A DNA stretch of 31,110 nt from Bremia lactucae. Lineage: Eukaryota > Oomycota > Peronosporomycetes > Peronosporales > Peronosporaceae. The notes below the pieces were generated by a model, which was not told the origin of the DNA, made no database searches, and saw nothing but the letters and a program-made list of their open reading frames with translations. The position numbers and the translations under genes are program-made. The first letter of the stretch is position 1, and each line of letters opens with the position of its first letter. The stretch spans positions 1,279,125 to 1,310,234 of the forward strand of contig NC_090612.1 of the NCBI RefSeq assembly GCF_004359215.1, given 5' to 3'. Positions 1 through 8,638 of the stretch are shown here, piece by piece.

Positions 1-936
1 ATCGCTTATTGCTCGAAAAGCGAGGTCTCTCGCTTTCGACGTAAGAAAGGTCCATGGGTTCTGGACCTCCTAACTCGTGTCGTCTTGGAGGACGATATGA
101 TGACGAACTAGCTTGAGCCTGTCTCAAGCTAAAGTCCTCCTGTTCCGCAACGGATATTGCTTCTTCAAGCGTATCCAGTTCCAAGCGGAACAGGTGGGTC
201 TTTACGGTACCATCCGTAAGACCTTGCATGAACACCGTAATCAACGTGTGTTCATGACCTGGGTTATTTGTAATACAACTCGCTAAGAGTCTTATGTCCT
301 GGGCATATGCGTGAACATCACGCTTGCCTTGCTTGAGTTTCAGAAGCTCTGAACGAGCTCTGAACTTAGCCCTTGGTGGTTCAAACGTCTGTTTGAGCCG
401 AGTTTTAAAAGCCTCTAGCGACCCAAAGACATATGGGTCGCGTAACTTAAGGCCTATTGCCCAAGTTTTGGCACGACCTGTCAGATTTGATTGAGCGAAT
501 GCGATTTGCATTTGCTCGTCGATGATGTGACGTGCCCTTATTACATCATCTAACTCGACAAACCATCTCAAGAGGGAGTCTTCTTCGACCCCCTATACTA
601 AGAGATGTCAATCTTTAAAGTTTCGGGACGACGCGTTTGCGTCATCCCAGGTACAGGGGCCTGCACCTGTTGTAACCTCAACAGTTCTGCCTGTTGAGAG
701 CCTTGCTGATGCAGCAAGGCTACATTTTCCTTCATCTCGTCAAGTTCATGTTGTATGAACTTGGCGATGGTTGAATGGAGGGCACCTCTGTCCAAATTGG
801 ACAGCATTGCCAAGATTGCATCTTTTGCTACGGTCGAACTCATGCGTTCAACCGCACTTTTTTCTATGTCACTTAGAAAGGAGTAGCTTTCAGAGAAAAC
901 GTAATGCGTATTCCCACTATCATCGAACATGTCCAT
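1..936 (-). pseudogene. Ty3/gypsy gag, 5' part (element G6)
   Basis: Retrotransposon gag (capsid/nucleocapsid) that would assemble the RNA-containing particle. The start codon at 934-936 lies about 30 bp past the primer binding site. The first 112 codons end at a TAG (598-600) where a Lys codon is expected, and one base is missing just after it. Beyond that, the same protein stays open to the window edge in another frame. It carries the gypsy gag core: W-F-V-E-L-D-D near 545-565, R-A-K-T-W-A-I-G near 455-480, F-K-T-R-L-K-Q-T-F-E-P-P near 385-410, and a P-M-D-L-S tract near 45-60, which in this family precedes the zinc knuckle. About 310 residues are present; the rest lies outside the window. 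The two lesions make it a pseudogene unless they are sequencing errors. Family assignment is confident from motif order. Confidence 0.85.
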
Positions 937-973
937 GTTAAATGTGGGAAATGTGGTCCTTGGACGGGCTACA

Positions 974-984
974 AAGTGCTACCA
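974..984 (-). promoter_or_regulatory. Primer binding site of G6
   Basis: Read on the minus strand this is TGGTAGCACTT, two bases after the LTR end. A tRNA 3' end (…CCA) would pair with the opening TGG. The same 11-mer follows the LTRs of G2 (12670-12680) and G3 (20115-20125), which supports the call. I cannot name the tRNA. Confidence 0.8.
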
Positions 985-986
985 GG

Positions 987-1440
987 TGTAACGGAACACT
1001 ACGACTTGTACTGTTTCAGTACAAGTCCACTCCACACTGCTTAAGTTGTGAGTGGTGCCTTACGTTAGGTGACGTACACTGTACGTACAGAGGAAGACTA
1101 CTCTTAAGACAACTAGACTTAAGAGGGTAAAATGAAAACTGTATTAAATATTATTAAGTGTCTCTTGTTCTATCTTTGTAAATGCTAACATAATTATAAT
1201 CTAATACTAAACATGTAAATGAATTCTTATCTCTATCTTATCTTGTAACTCTCTTTGATTACTCCTACAGCTGATTAGTCTGCGGAATAAATAGATATAA
1301 TGGCCCATACCTATTTATGGATAATAATTCTGAATATTACTATACAAAGTAATATTCTCCAAATATTATCTACCTTTTAGATAATATATTAATTATCAAC
1401 CTTTAAGTGTTAATTTCATGTAACGATACACCCCGTTACA
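987..1440 (-). repeat. 5' LTR of gypsy element G6
   Basis: 454-bp LTR. On the minus strand it begins TGTAACGGGG (1431-1440) and ends CCGTTACA (987-994), giving inverted termini. It is followed by the primer binding site and gag. It is AT-rich and holds several stem-loops (1003-1027, 1101-1125, 1332-1357, 1363-1387). The 3' LTR lies outside the window, so target duplication and LTR identity cannot be tested. The outer flank on the minus strand reads GGGAA (1441-1445). Confidence 0.85.
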
Positions 1441-1622
1441 TTCCCCGCGTAACAGCATTTCAGAACAAGAGCTTTAATATCACCGTCTTTCCTATTTCCT
1501 AAACGTCGCTTTGTTTTAATGGACAAAACGAAGCCCTTGTCCTTCATACACGCGTATACAGCTGCGCGGGCACTATCGAAAGTGGTATATTCGCGCTCTT
1601 TGATTGAATCTATGTTGCTCAT
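1441..1622 (-). pseudogene. FAR1/MULE-like N-terminal fragment, truncated by an LTR
   Basis: An open minus-strand frame starting at the ATG at 1620-1622 runs about 60 codons and then enters the G6 LTR. It reads like the N-terminal DNA-binding region of oomycete FAR1/Mutator-like transposases: an aromatic-T-F-D-S-A start, a K-x-K-R-R basic stretch, and a hydrophobic-L-K-C-C end where the family usually has a Cys-Asp-Arg-Gly-Gly-like motif. Only this N-terminal piece remains in the window; any continuation would lie beyond the LTR element. Upstream (above 1622) the sequence is AT-rich and I see no promoter. The assignment rests on a short motif and is tentative. A hypothetical host protein is the alternative. 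Confidence 0.45.
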
Positions 1623-1799
1623 TCCAGAGTTTGCTGTTTTTTTATGCAGGTACCTTGAGATAAACTGGATAATTTTTTTGAAGAAGGGAATCTTAAAAAG
1701 TATATTATAGTACAATTTTCAAAAAGACCTACAGGGTTTAAAAAGCTAGGGTGCGCGCTCAATAGCGAAAAGTTATCGCTCATTAGCGCCTCCCATAAT
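1623..1799. other. AT-rich stretch without recognised gene
   Basis: Lies between the FAR1/MULE-like fragment and the nad3-like fragment. Open frames here continue from the flanking pieces, with no family motif. I see nothing else in it. Confidence 0.5.
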
Positions 1800-1921
1800 C
1801 TAATACTTAAATCAAAAATAATGAAAAGGATAGAACTAAATAAAGGCTTACATAACAAAATCGTAGCCTTATCATAAGGATTAAATCCGCATTCATAAGC
1901 TGTCAACTTTTTAGGAACCAA
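1800..1921 (-). pseudogene. nad3: Nuclear mitochondrial fragment, nad3 (NADH dehydrogenase subunit 3)
   Basis: About 40 codons on the minus strand match the most conserved part of mitochondrial complex I subunit 3: L-T-A-Y-E-C-G-F-N-P-Y-D near 1860-1910, then after a degraded stretch I-L-F-I-I-F-D-L near 1810-1835. In real nad3 these motifs lie in the matrix loop and second membrane helix, with 12-15 residues between them; here the gap is similar in length but the sequence has drifted. Neither flank continues as nad3 and the surroundings are nuclear transposons. This therefore looks like a NUMT, not a functional gene. Confidence 0.72.
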
Positions 1922-2108
1922 TCAACACCACGGTGGTAATCAGCTTATCTATATGATTGATTTTTCGTATTATGACAATCTTTAATAAGGGTAAACCCAT
2001 ATTTATCTACAACATATACATTCCATCAAATTACTCCATTAATCTATTGGCGGTATGCACGTTAAGGTGGGTGTGCGTTGTCGTCAGCATATTTCGCGAT
2101 GGATGGAG

Positions 2109-2224
2109 TTTAGTTCTAAGAAGTATTATCTCACAAATACTGACCAATCAGAGGCCTCCAAGTCCAATCACTTGCTAAATACATGAGAGATGTAGGCCCA
2201 GTAGCGGAAACTGGAGGCTCATTA
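2109..2224. repeat. 115-bp direct repeat, copy A
   Basis: This 116-bp segment recurs in the same orientation at 2553-2666. Both copies start with TTTAGT…CTAAGAAGTAT, carry a GACCAAT(C/T)AGAGGCC core and a TACATGAGAG tract, and end at GAGGCTCATTA / AAGGCTCATTA. They differ at scattered positions. No coding potential is visible. They could be termini of a short non-autonomous element or an old duplication. Confidence 0.75.
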
Positions 2225-2552
2225 ATTAGCTCCCTTAATTAAACAAAAAGGTGATTCGGAAACCATAAACAATGCAACCTTCCTGATTCCATCGTTCTAT
2301 TACCAGCTAAATTTGACTTCTTCGAGCGTCAACTAACCTATTTTCTTTAAAAGCAAACATGGAAGGCTTCATTCGATATACGTACAGGTTACTTTCATTT
2401 GAATGTCATCATCACGTAATTAAATTTCCATAAACCACATATTAAGTCTTCTTCAGATGCCTAGAACTTCTTGAAGCTGTCTTCGACGCGCTGAATCAAG
2501 CTCCCTGCAGCAGCTGGAGGCTATGTTACAACAAGTAAGGGCACCAAGAGGA
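2225..2552. other. Spacer between the direct repeats
   Basis: About 330 bp without a convincing reading frame on either strand. It may be the internal part of a small element bounded by the direct repeats, but no primer binding site or purine tract was seen. Confidence 0.4.
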
Positions 2553-2666
2553 TTTAGTCTAAGAAGTATGGTCTTCCAAACCTTGACCAATTAGAGGCCT
2601 TCAAATCAATCACTCGATTAATACATGAGAGGTGAAAGCCCATTAGCGGAAACTGAAGGCTCATTA
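2553..2666. repeat. 115-bp direct repeat, copy B
   Basis: Second copy of the repeat at 2109-2224, starting 444 bp downstream and in the same orientation. Two small length differences and scattered substitutions separate the copies, so the duplication is not recent. Confidence 0.75.
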
Positions 2667-3084
2667 TCAACTACGGTAAAAGATAACATTAAAACGAATA
2701 GTTGACAAAGAAATTTCAATTAGGAATTATATAATACCGAAAAAGATGTACTTATAAAGCAAAATGGTGACTAAATATCCCATGTTGATATGCCTACGTC
2801 CAGTCCAACTACTGCCTAACAGAGGTGGCGGCTTCAAGCCAGTCCGATTGTTAGAATACAGAAGCGGCTGTCTCATGCAACGTAATTTTACTACAACTCC
2901 AGAAGGATATGCAGTCATTCCTCTGCTATATTATCCCCCGCTACTTAAATCCTCCGTTACTTTATTCATATGGTCATACACCGTCATCGATCCTATTCGG
3001 ATAACTTTTGTTTTGTATCTAATACTCAGTAAGATTACAATTTAAAAAATTAGGTAACAGAAGTAGAATTTTATTACAAAATGG
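2667..3084. other. Unassigned stretch left of the transposase
   Basis: Open frames on both strands (for example 2764-3045 plus) overlap each other and carry no motif I recognise. It may include the 3' end and terminal repeat of the Tigger/pogo element, but I could not identify an inverted terminal repeat. Confidence 0.35.
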
Positions 3085-4239
3085 TAAGGAGGAGGAGTTG
3101 GGCAGAAACCATAAAAAATCCAGGAATCAAGGCTGCTTTGCATAGCGCTACCATGGCTAAGATCATGTTGCAGTTTGCGAGCTACTTTATGAGTATTGCA
3201 ATACTCAGCTTTTGTAATGCCAAGCAAAGAAGAAAAAATACCAGTATTCTGGAGCTTCTCTGCCTTTGAAAGTACGATTATTTCCGCTAACGCCTCATCA
3301 TCCTGTTCCACAGCAAGCTGCACATATGCCAGGATCTAATCATCAGCCAATTTATGGTAAGCTGCCTCATCTTCTGCAATGGGATTGAAGAGGTTTTCAA
3401 CGGACATGGTTTTGTGCAGTGGGAGCTGATGAATAGCATCTTGAAGTTCCTGTCCAACAGCAACAGCTTGCTCATCTAGATCTTCCATTGCTGTCTGTGG
3501 CACTTCCTGATGTCTTCCATGGTTGAACAGACCAGTATGGTAGAAGCAGTTGGCAACAGTTTGACTTGTGATCTCGTCTTTGATGGCCATTGACCAGCGT
3601 ATTGTTGTGAGCTGGTTTGCCTTGTATATCTCAAACTATCCCGCTCATCACGGTCCAGGGCCTTCTAAAAGTGATGGCGGCGATAGTGGCGCTTGAATGC
3701 TGAGTTAATGTCAGCATCCATTGGCTGAATCTTGGATATTAAATTGAGCGGAAGGACGAGAACATTGACGTGATTAAGTTGAAGGTCCTCCCAAATGTAG
3801 GAGGGAGCATTGTGAAGGAGGAGATGGATCATGGGCTTCTGTTTTAGTTAGGCAACAGGTGTTAACCACAAACCAAAGCTTTTTTTAAACTTGCATGAGT
3901 TAGATCTAACCTTCATGTATGTTCCTAGCTTCAGAACCATCCTGAAAAAATACACCGATCATCCAGGCCCTTTTGTGGTTCCAATCGTAGGATCCCATTA
4001 GAGAACCAGTTTTCTTTTTTTGAAGGCATGCGATTTCCTAGCCTGCCCGATGAAAGGGCGGAAGCTTCTCTGATCCGTCCGCATTTGCTGTTAAGTCGAG
4101 AGTAAGCGGGTTTAAAGACATGACAGTTACTAGGGGAAATAAATATAAAAATACTAGAAGAACATCTACCAACCCTTATTCTTTTCAGTCCCTAACTTGC
4201 TGTTGCGAAAAAAAATCTGGAGACAACTGTAAAAGAGGC

Positions 4240-4303
4240 CTGGAAGAAGTTAATTTTATCAGCCATGTACCACTCCAAAAGAAACCCAACAAAACTTGCT
4301 TAC
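4240..4303 (-). other. GT-AG intron in the transposase
   Basis: On the minus strand a 64-bp segment opens GTAAGC (4298-4303) and closes CTTCCAG (4240-4246). Removing it joins the M-D-E catalytic motif to codons for the conserved G-L-F-Y that follows it in Tigger/pogo transposases, allowing one deleted base at the Thr codon. The 64 bp themselves interrupt that block. I infer a spliced intron retained in a dead copy. Confidence 0.65.
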
Positions 4304-4499
4304 CCGTTCATCCATGCTGAAGATATCACAGAGACTGCGCTTGGCGATTGTGGTCCGCAGACCAGGCATAGCAACTTCAATTGCTTCATTGTCAGCAGAA
4401 CCGCTTTAATATGAATCCAAAGTGAACGTAGCTGGTATCGCTGCTGGAACTTGTGCAGCCAGCCAGCAAAAGAATTAGTGGCATCATCTGAAACATGAG

Positions 4500-4782
4500 T
4501 GTGATGGGATGTCCCCTTCTACTCAAAGTTATTTTCTAGAAGAGGAATAATCTATATTATTACCTATAAGAGGAACTAAATGAAGAATTTCGAATTATTA
4601 TCTTCTTTTATATTGACTTAATATGTCCAATATTACTAAACTTGATAGTAATATTGACGCAATAAGACATTAGTTCTGTTGAATGATTTATTTATGTTTA
4701 AATCAACACCGCCAATCGTTGCAAGAAACGATTAGGCGGTGCGCAAGGTTGACTAGTAGCTAGCAAAAGGTGCCCCATTACG
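4500..4782. repeat. Solo LTR inside the transposase
   Basis: 283-bp LTR with inverted termini: TGTGATGGGATGTCCC at the left and GGTGCCCCATTACG at the right. It is flanked by ATGAG (4495-4499) and TTGAG (4783-4787), a target duplication with one mismatch. Removing it rejoins the transposase at the helix-turn-helix block. It contains a strong hairpin (4707-4720 with 4727-4741, one bulged base) and a second one (4628-4637 with 4647-4656). It is related to the LTR at 6685-7604. The termini are palindromic, so orientation is not fixed. It is solo because no internal gypsy sequence is attached. Confidence 0.75.
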
Positions 4783-4869
4783 TTGAGGTTCTGTGCAAAG
4801 GTCTTGGCTGTCATCTTGTTGAGGATCCCAGTCAGGACAGCTCCATGACTCTGGCGCTGAAGGCCCCAA

Positions 4870-5740
4870 TTTGCAACAGAACAGAGTATTAGACAATCCG
4901 GGGCCGCTTGGCACCGAGCTCCGTCAGGTCCATTGCCTCAACTGGTCACTCGTTTTCTGGATGTTACTCATTCAAGCTGGGTGATTCCGTTAGGGAGGCT
5001 AAACCGCTCCTTTGCCCAAGAAGCCAACATGCTGGCTCATCTTTTGGTCTGCCGTTTCGCATCGGCAGATTATATGTTTATAATTGTAGGTGATCCACAT
5101 TTCACAAATAGCTCTCAATATGGAGACGCCAAACGTTGCAAATAAAGTTGTAGCCGATAAAGAGGTAACTGTCTCGTCGTATGCTCTAACTACCACAGCG
5201 ACCATAAATACGAGCACTGACCATGAAGGTGCAGCTGCTTTTGAATTGGGCCGGAAACCTACATCCGCATCTAGACTATCCATACCAGAGAGTCTCGAAA
5301 TGAACCCGAGCATAAAGCCTTAATTGTCGGCACATCAGTAATTAAGTCGGTTTCATAAGCTCGCGTATCGAAGGCGGCTATCTAACTGGTGGTATGCCAC
5401 CTACTTTACTTTCATCTGATTAGCCATGTTCTGATGGAACTAGCGTGTCGCTCCTAGAGCGCGCCTCTATAGATGTTATCGCATCTTTTATTCGTGGAAC
5501 GCTCAAGGGTAATCACTTGGCATTCTCGATCGTGTTGCGTTCGTGAACAACCGATCAAAAGAAAGCAGTATTCCTGCTCCGTATCCAGCCACAATCAGAT
5601 GTGGTGAAAGAACGATTGCAGCGAATCAACTTCGCTGCTTTGCGTTTGAGAGAAGTTATGGGTCGTTCTGTATGCATGCCTCACTTCAACACGCTGACCG
5701 TGCTACTCTATCTGTAACTAACAGAGTGAAGGCAACTGAT
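4870..5740. other. Unassigned, probably decayed element sequence
   Basis: Several open frames of 60-105 codons overlap here on both strands (4933-5145 plus, 4999-5313 minus, 5090-5323 plus, 5543-5806 plus). None carries a motif I recognise, and none shows a clear advantage as the coding frame. The region sits between the transposase remnant and the end of a gypsy chromodomain, so it may be the lost terminus of either. One perfect 8-bp stem-loop lies at 5618-5638. Confidence 0.4.
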
Positions 5741-6684
5741 GCTCTTTTTAACAGGCAAACACTGATTCCGGCACGTCGACGCGCAGGGCGTCGACCTGTT
5801 CCTTAGACATAAAATTTTCAGTTACCACCCCTAGTGGACGAGGATCTAAGCTTATGCTTGAAGAAGCTGTGGCCGGCGACCTTTCAACTAAAAAGTGTTG
5901 CTTCCCAGCCGCATCCACCGATACAAGCGATACCCATTAGGAGTTGCAATTTCGTACCTACTCGTGGCAGCTTGTCCTGCTTCCTGTTCAGTCGCCGGCG
6001 CGAAGAACGACGGATCGGATCTAGAACATCAAGACTCACGACTGACTTCGGATCTCGACGACGTTCGTTTGAAGGATTGCCAGAATTTCAAACGGCTGAA
6101 ACTTCGGCTGGTCATCCTGGAGCTGTTAGTCTTGAGGAGCTCCCGCCAAGCTTGCAGTCCTTCTCGTTCTTCGAGTCCCCTTAAAGATGGGGGGGAATTG
6201 TCAGCCGAAAGCTATTCACCTTCCCGTCGCCCGTATGTCAACGGCGCTCGGCTCAAGATTGGCGTCACAATCCGTCGTCTTAGACGGATGGTACATGTGA
6301 TATCTTGTAGATTCATTTATCATTTCAAACGACCAACAAATACGTCGGACTGCGTCTTCATACACGGCGGGAGGGTGAGCCTACACTTTAGGTTTTTAAC
6401 CTCCCTAACCACCGCAAATGGCCCAATGAAACGCGACAGTAGTTGAATAGTACCACCAGGTAGTATTGAAACTTGTTGTAGGTAGGCAAGCAGTACTTTA
6501 TAGTACTTTGCCCCGCATACTAAAGTTTTTTTTTTGCGAACTTTGGACCACATATTGTTTTGCTTGTCCTGTGCTCTTGCCATCGCGTCACAGGCTTTTC
6601 GTGTGATGACTTATCTCATTCACAAAACGTTGAAACACGCTAGCGCTTTGCATCTAGCTCCCCAATGACATCGCAGAGAGGTGA
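5741..6684 (-). pseudogene. Gypsy integrase C-terminus and chromodomain (element G1)
   Basis: C-terminal end of a chromodomain-bearing gypsy integrase. Reading the minus strand from 6583: A-M-A-R-A-Q-D-K-Q at about 6560-6585, then the integrase tail R-F-I-G-P-F-A-V-V near 6410-6440, and F-V-G-R-L-K near 6320-6335. After a degraded linker with stops, G-K-Q-H-F-L-V-E-R near 5885-5915 marks the start of the chromodomain, and V-D-V-P-E-S-V near 5765-5785 its end. The W-x-G-Y-P core between them is lost. In live elements this domain targets insertion to modified histones. The upstream integrase continues on the other side of the LTR at 6685-7604, so that LTR is an insertion. Confidence 0.72.
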
Positions 6685-7604
6685 TGTAAGGGGGTGTCCC
6701 ATTACATAAATAATAATCTCTATAAGAGGAAAAAATAAAGAAGTATAAAATTAATACCATTTATTAATTTTGACTAAGCAGTTCCAATATCACCGAATTT
6801 GATAATATTGACGCAATCAAACATGAGAGCCATTCGTATTCACTCACCCTCTAGATAGTATCCACTAATCCCCCTTATTCATTGGCCACTATTCACTCAA
6901 ATTCACGTTAGACTGAAATCAATATTCATTCACTTTTAAAACTACTACAACTTAAGTCACTACCAAACAATTCCTTCAATTTACTGTATTCTATTAACTC
7001 TTCTGTGTGTAAGCTATTCATTCCACAAGTTTAAGTACAATTCAGTAACTGAGTTTGCGAAATGAAAGCCGTACTTCTTTATATATTTTGCTTTATTGCG
7101 CATGTTGTGGTGGTTAATAAGTTGACGTGTGTTTGTGCGGAGGTGTAGTTGAAGTGAGTCACCGCGCGTGATGGGTAAGCGATGTGGATGATTGATGAGT
7201 AATGATTGCTGATTAATTCCAGTCAATGAAATAGGGGGTGAGTGAACACTATCAAGAGGTTTAGTGAATACTTACGGCTCTTTAAGTTTAAATCAATCCC
7301 GACAATCTTCATAAGACACGATTAGGCGTCGCGCAAGGAGGCGCTTTACATTGTTAGTATTAATATGTCAAAGTCAGTAGATAGACGATCGTTACTTAGG
7401 GACTTAATATATTAAAACAGTTTTACATTTTCTTTTTACCAAAGCCTTAGTATCGACCTCTAGCAGCTAAGACGTTTTAGCTACCTGTGACCTTCCTCTG
7501 CACGTCAGTGTACGTGAAGTATTCGATGCAACTCACCTTCACGTTATCAGTGTATGTTGGCTTGACTAGTATGTTATCAGTCCTAGCGAAGATGCCCCGT
7601 TACA
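6685..7604. repeat. Solo LTR inserted in the G1 integrase
   Basis: Starts TGTAAGGGGGTGTCCC (6685-6700) and ends GCCCCGTTACA (7594-7604). A 6-bp direct repeat AGGTGA flanks it (6679-6684 and 7605-7610). The left part is related to the solo LTR at 4500-4782, including the decayed hairpin near 7297-7332. The first 70 bp of its right end, read on the minus strand, resemble the right end of the LTR at 26165-26623. Without the nested MITE (6826-7281) it is about 465 bp. Integrase reading on both flanks shows that it interrupts G1. Confidence 0.72.
6826..7281. mobile_element. MITE-like element with 60-bp inverted repeats
   Basis: About 456 bp bounded by AGAGCC (6826-6831) and GGCTCT (7276-7281). 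The outer 60 bp at each end match as an imperfect inverted repeat, roughly 80-85% by eye; shared blocks include GTATTCACT and GATAGT. It interrupts a tract that is continuous in the related LTR at 4500-4782 (GACGCAAT… to …GTTTAAATC). No transposase is visible, so it would be non-autonomous. The left arm is rich in TTCACT-type repeats. I could not define a target-site duplication and the superfamily is unknown. Confidence 0.65.
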
Positions 7605-8081
7605 AGGTGACGTAGCTGCTAATGCCGAAACATCGTTAGTGTCAAGGTCACAGGGATTTCTTGCCGCAACTCCTCAACAACATCGTGACCACTGCTTAGC
7701 CGGCAGGGTCACTAGGTCAAGTCTCTGCCGTAGACTGATGCCCCTCGTGGGTTATCGTCACTTTGCTGGAACTGTGACTCTTTCGTATACGCTCCAAGCG
7801 TAGTGAGGGGCCCTCCTTCACTAAGACTTGGGCTGCGCACAAACAGACTGGCACCCCAGGATAGCGCAGTCCGTTAATGAAATGGTATCTCGCCCGTACT
7901 GGTGTGGACACTTTTATTTATAGCGAACTCCTTGAAAGGCGATTGTTTGCCCCATTTCTTAGAAGTTGCTACTGTGCGCAATACATCCACCACGACTCGA
8001 TCGGTTCGTTCAGTCTGACCGTCAATCTTGGGATGGTAGGCTGTTGACATGAAGAGCTGCTACCCAGTAGCTCCAACATAC
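7605..8081 (-). pseudogene. Gypsy integrase, core to C-terminal part (G1)
   Basis: On the minus strand: L-L-G-S-S at about 8050-8070, M-S-T-A-Y-H-P-K-I-D-G-Q-T-E-R near 8008-8052 (the block holding the third catalytic acidic residue of the DDE triad; the Glu is present), then V-V-V-D-V-L-R-T-V near 7970-8000 and, after a frameshift near 7895, N-G-L-R-Y-P-G-V-P near 7850-7880. This is standard gypsy integrase order. A one-base shift separates the L-L-G block from M-S-T. The upstream part of the same domain is found at 12148-12375, on the other side of the copia element, and the downstream part at 6320-6583. Confidence 0.82.
8077..8081. repeat. Copia target-site duplication, left copy
   Basis: CATAC directly before the left LTR, matched by CATAC at 12143-12147 after the right LTR. 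Collapsing one copy restores the gypsy integrase reading (a Met-Leu-Glu-Leu-Leu-Gly run). Confidence 0.85.
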
Positions 8082-8352
8082 TAATGAATTATCAAGAGCA
8101 CTAGTTGGCAAAATGCAAAGTAAATATATTTAAGGACTTAGTTCGCAAATCTATTGCTACCTCCAAGCCAACCATTACTTCTAGCCAATCAGCGCTTCCG
8201 GAATCTTCTAGAAGCTTATGACGTCATCGACTGACGTCATTTCAATGACGTAACCGCATGACGTCGTTACCGATATCTACCGGTATAAACCGGTATCCAC
8301 TGTTGAGCCTTTTGCTGCTCGATGCGTCTCTTTTTCAGCGTCCTTGACAACA
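8082..8352 (-). repeat. Copia 3' LTR
   Basis: 271 bp, nearly identical to 11871-12142. Read on the minus strand it starts TGTTGTCAAGG and ends AATTCATTA; with the CATAC target duplication the outermost bases are TG…TA, not TG…CA. It carries the same CCAAT box, heat-shock element and TGACGT cluster as the 5' LTR. Confidence 0.92.
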
Positions 8353-8359
8353 CTCCCAC
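8353..8359 (-). promoter_or_regulatory. Polypurine tract of the copia element
   Basis: On the minus strand GTGGGAG lies directly before the 3' LTR start. This is where plus-strand DNA priming by RNase H-resistant RNA is expected. Confidence 0.7.
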
Positions 8360-8638
8360 TCGACTCGACAGCTCTTGGACCTTGTATATCGAGCTTGCCA
8401 CGAAGTGCGCAAAACTGTGCCGCGGGATTGGCTTGGTCATGATGTCGGCTAGCACGTCGATAGTAGAAATATAATTAAGAACCTTTTGACCGTCTTCAAC
8501 CTTTTCGCGTACAAAATGGTATCTAATGTCGATGTGCTTGGTCCGCTTGTGGTACTGCAGATTCTTCGCCAGTGCAATCGAGCCTTGGTTATCTTCAAAA
8601 ATCTTGACAGCGGTGTCCGACGATATCTCGCCCAACTT
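8360..8638 (-). pseudogene. Copia RNase H, C-terminal remnant
   Basis: After an apparent in-frame deletion, the frame continues with F-E-D-N-Q-G-S-I-A-L (about 8570-8600) and H-I-D-I-R-Y-H-F near 8510-8540, the last conserved blocks of copia RNase H, then T-K-P-I-P near 8425-8440. The first catalytic Asp and Glu of RNase H and the preceding linker (about 200 or more residues in full-length elements) are absent. The frame continues into the LTR. Confidence 0.8.

Larger units (their letters stand above)
3085..4860 (-). pseudogene. Tigger/pogo-type (DDE_1, CENP-B-like) transposase
   Basis: A cut-and-paste transposase read across several frames on the minus strand. In order: an S-F-A-G-W-L-H-K-F-x2-R helix-turn-helix segment near 4440-4490; a F-S-M-D-E catalytic motif near 4305-4320; after an intron, remnants of the K-N-K-G block and A-N-A-D-G-S-E-K-L-P-P near 4010-4050; a L-L-L-H-N-A-P-S-Y motif near 3805-3830, where the family has a catalytic Asp and this copy has His; K-I-Q-P-M-D-A near 3720-3745; and a C-terminal region with A-I-K-D-E-I near 3575-3590. 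The last part stays open over 3336-3590, with further frameshifts to about 3085. The N-terminal DNA-binding region beyond 4860 is not recognisable. A solo LTR at 4500-4782 splits it. Stops, frameshifts and the lost Asp make it inactive. Confidence 0.8.

Noticed and set aside
4999..5313. 104-codon minus-strand frame as a membrane protein
   Set aside because: Hydrophobic stretches exist but overlapping plus-strand frames are equally open and no family is recognised.
5834..6446. Plus-strand open frames of 116 and 183 codons
   Set aside because: They lie opposite the G1 integrase tail and chromodomain remnants on the minus strand, show biased Arg/Ser composition and carry no motif.
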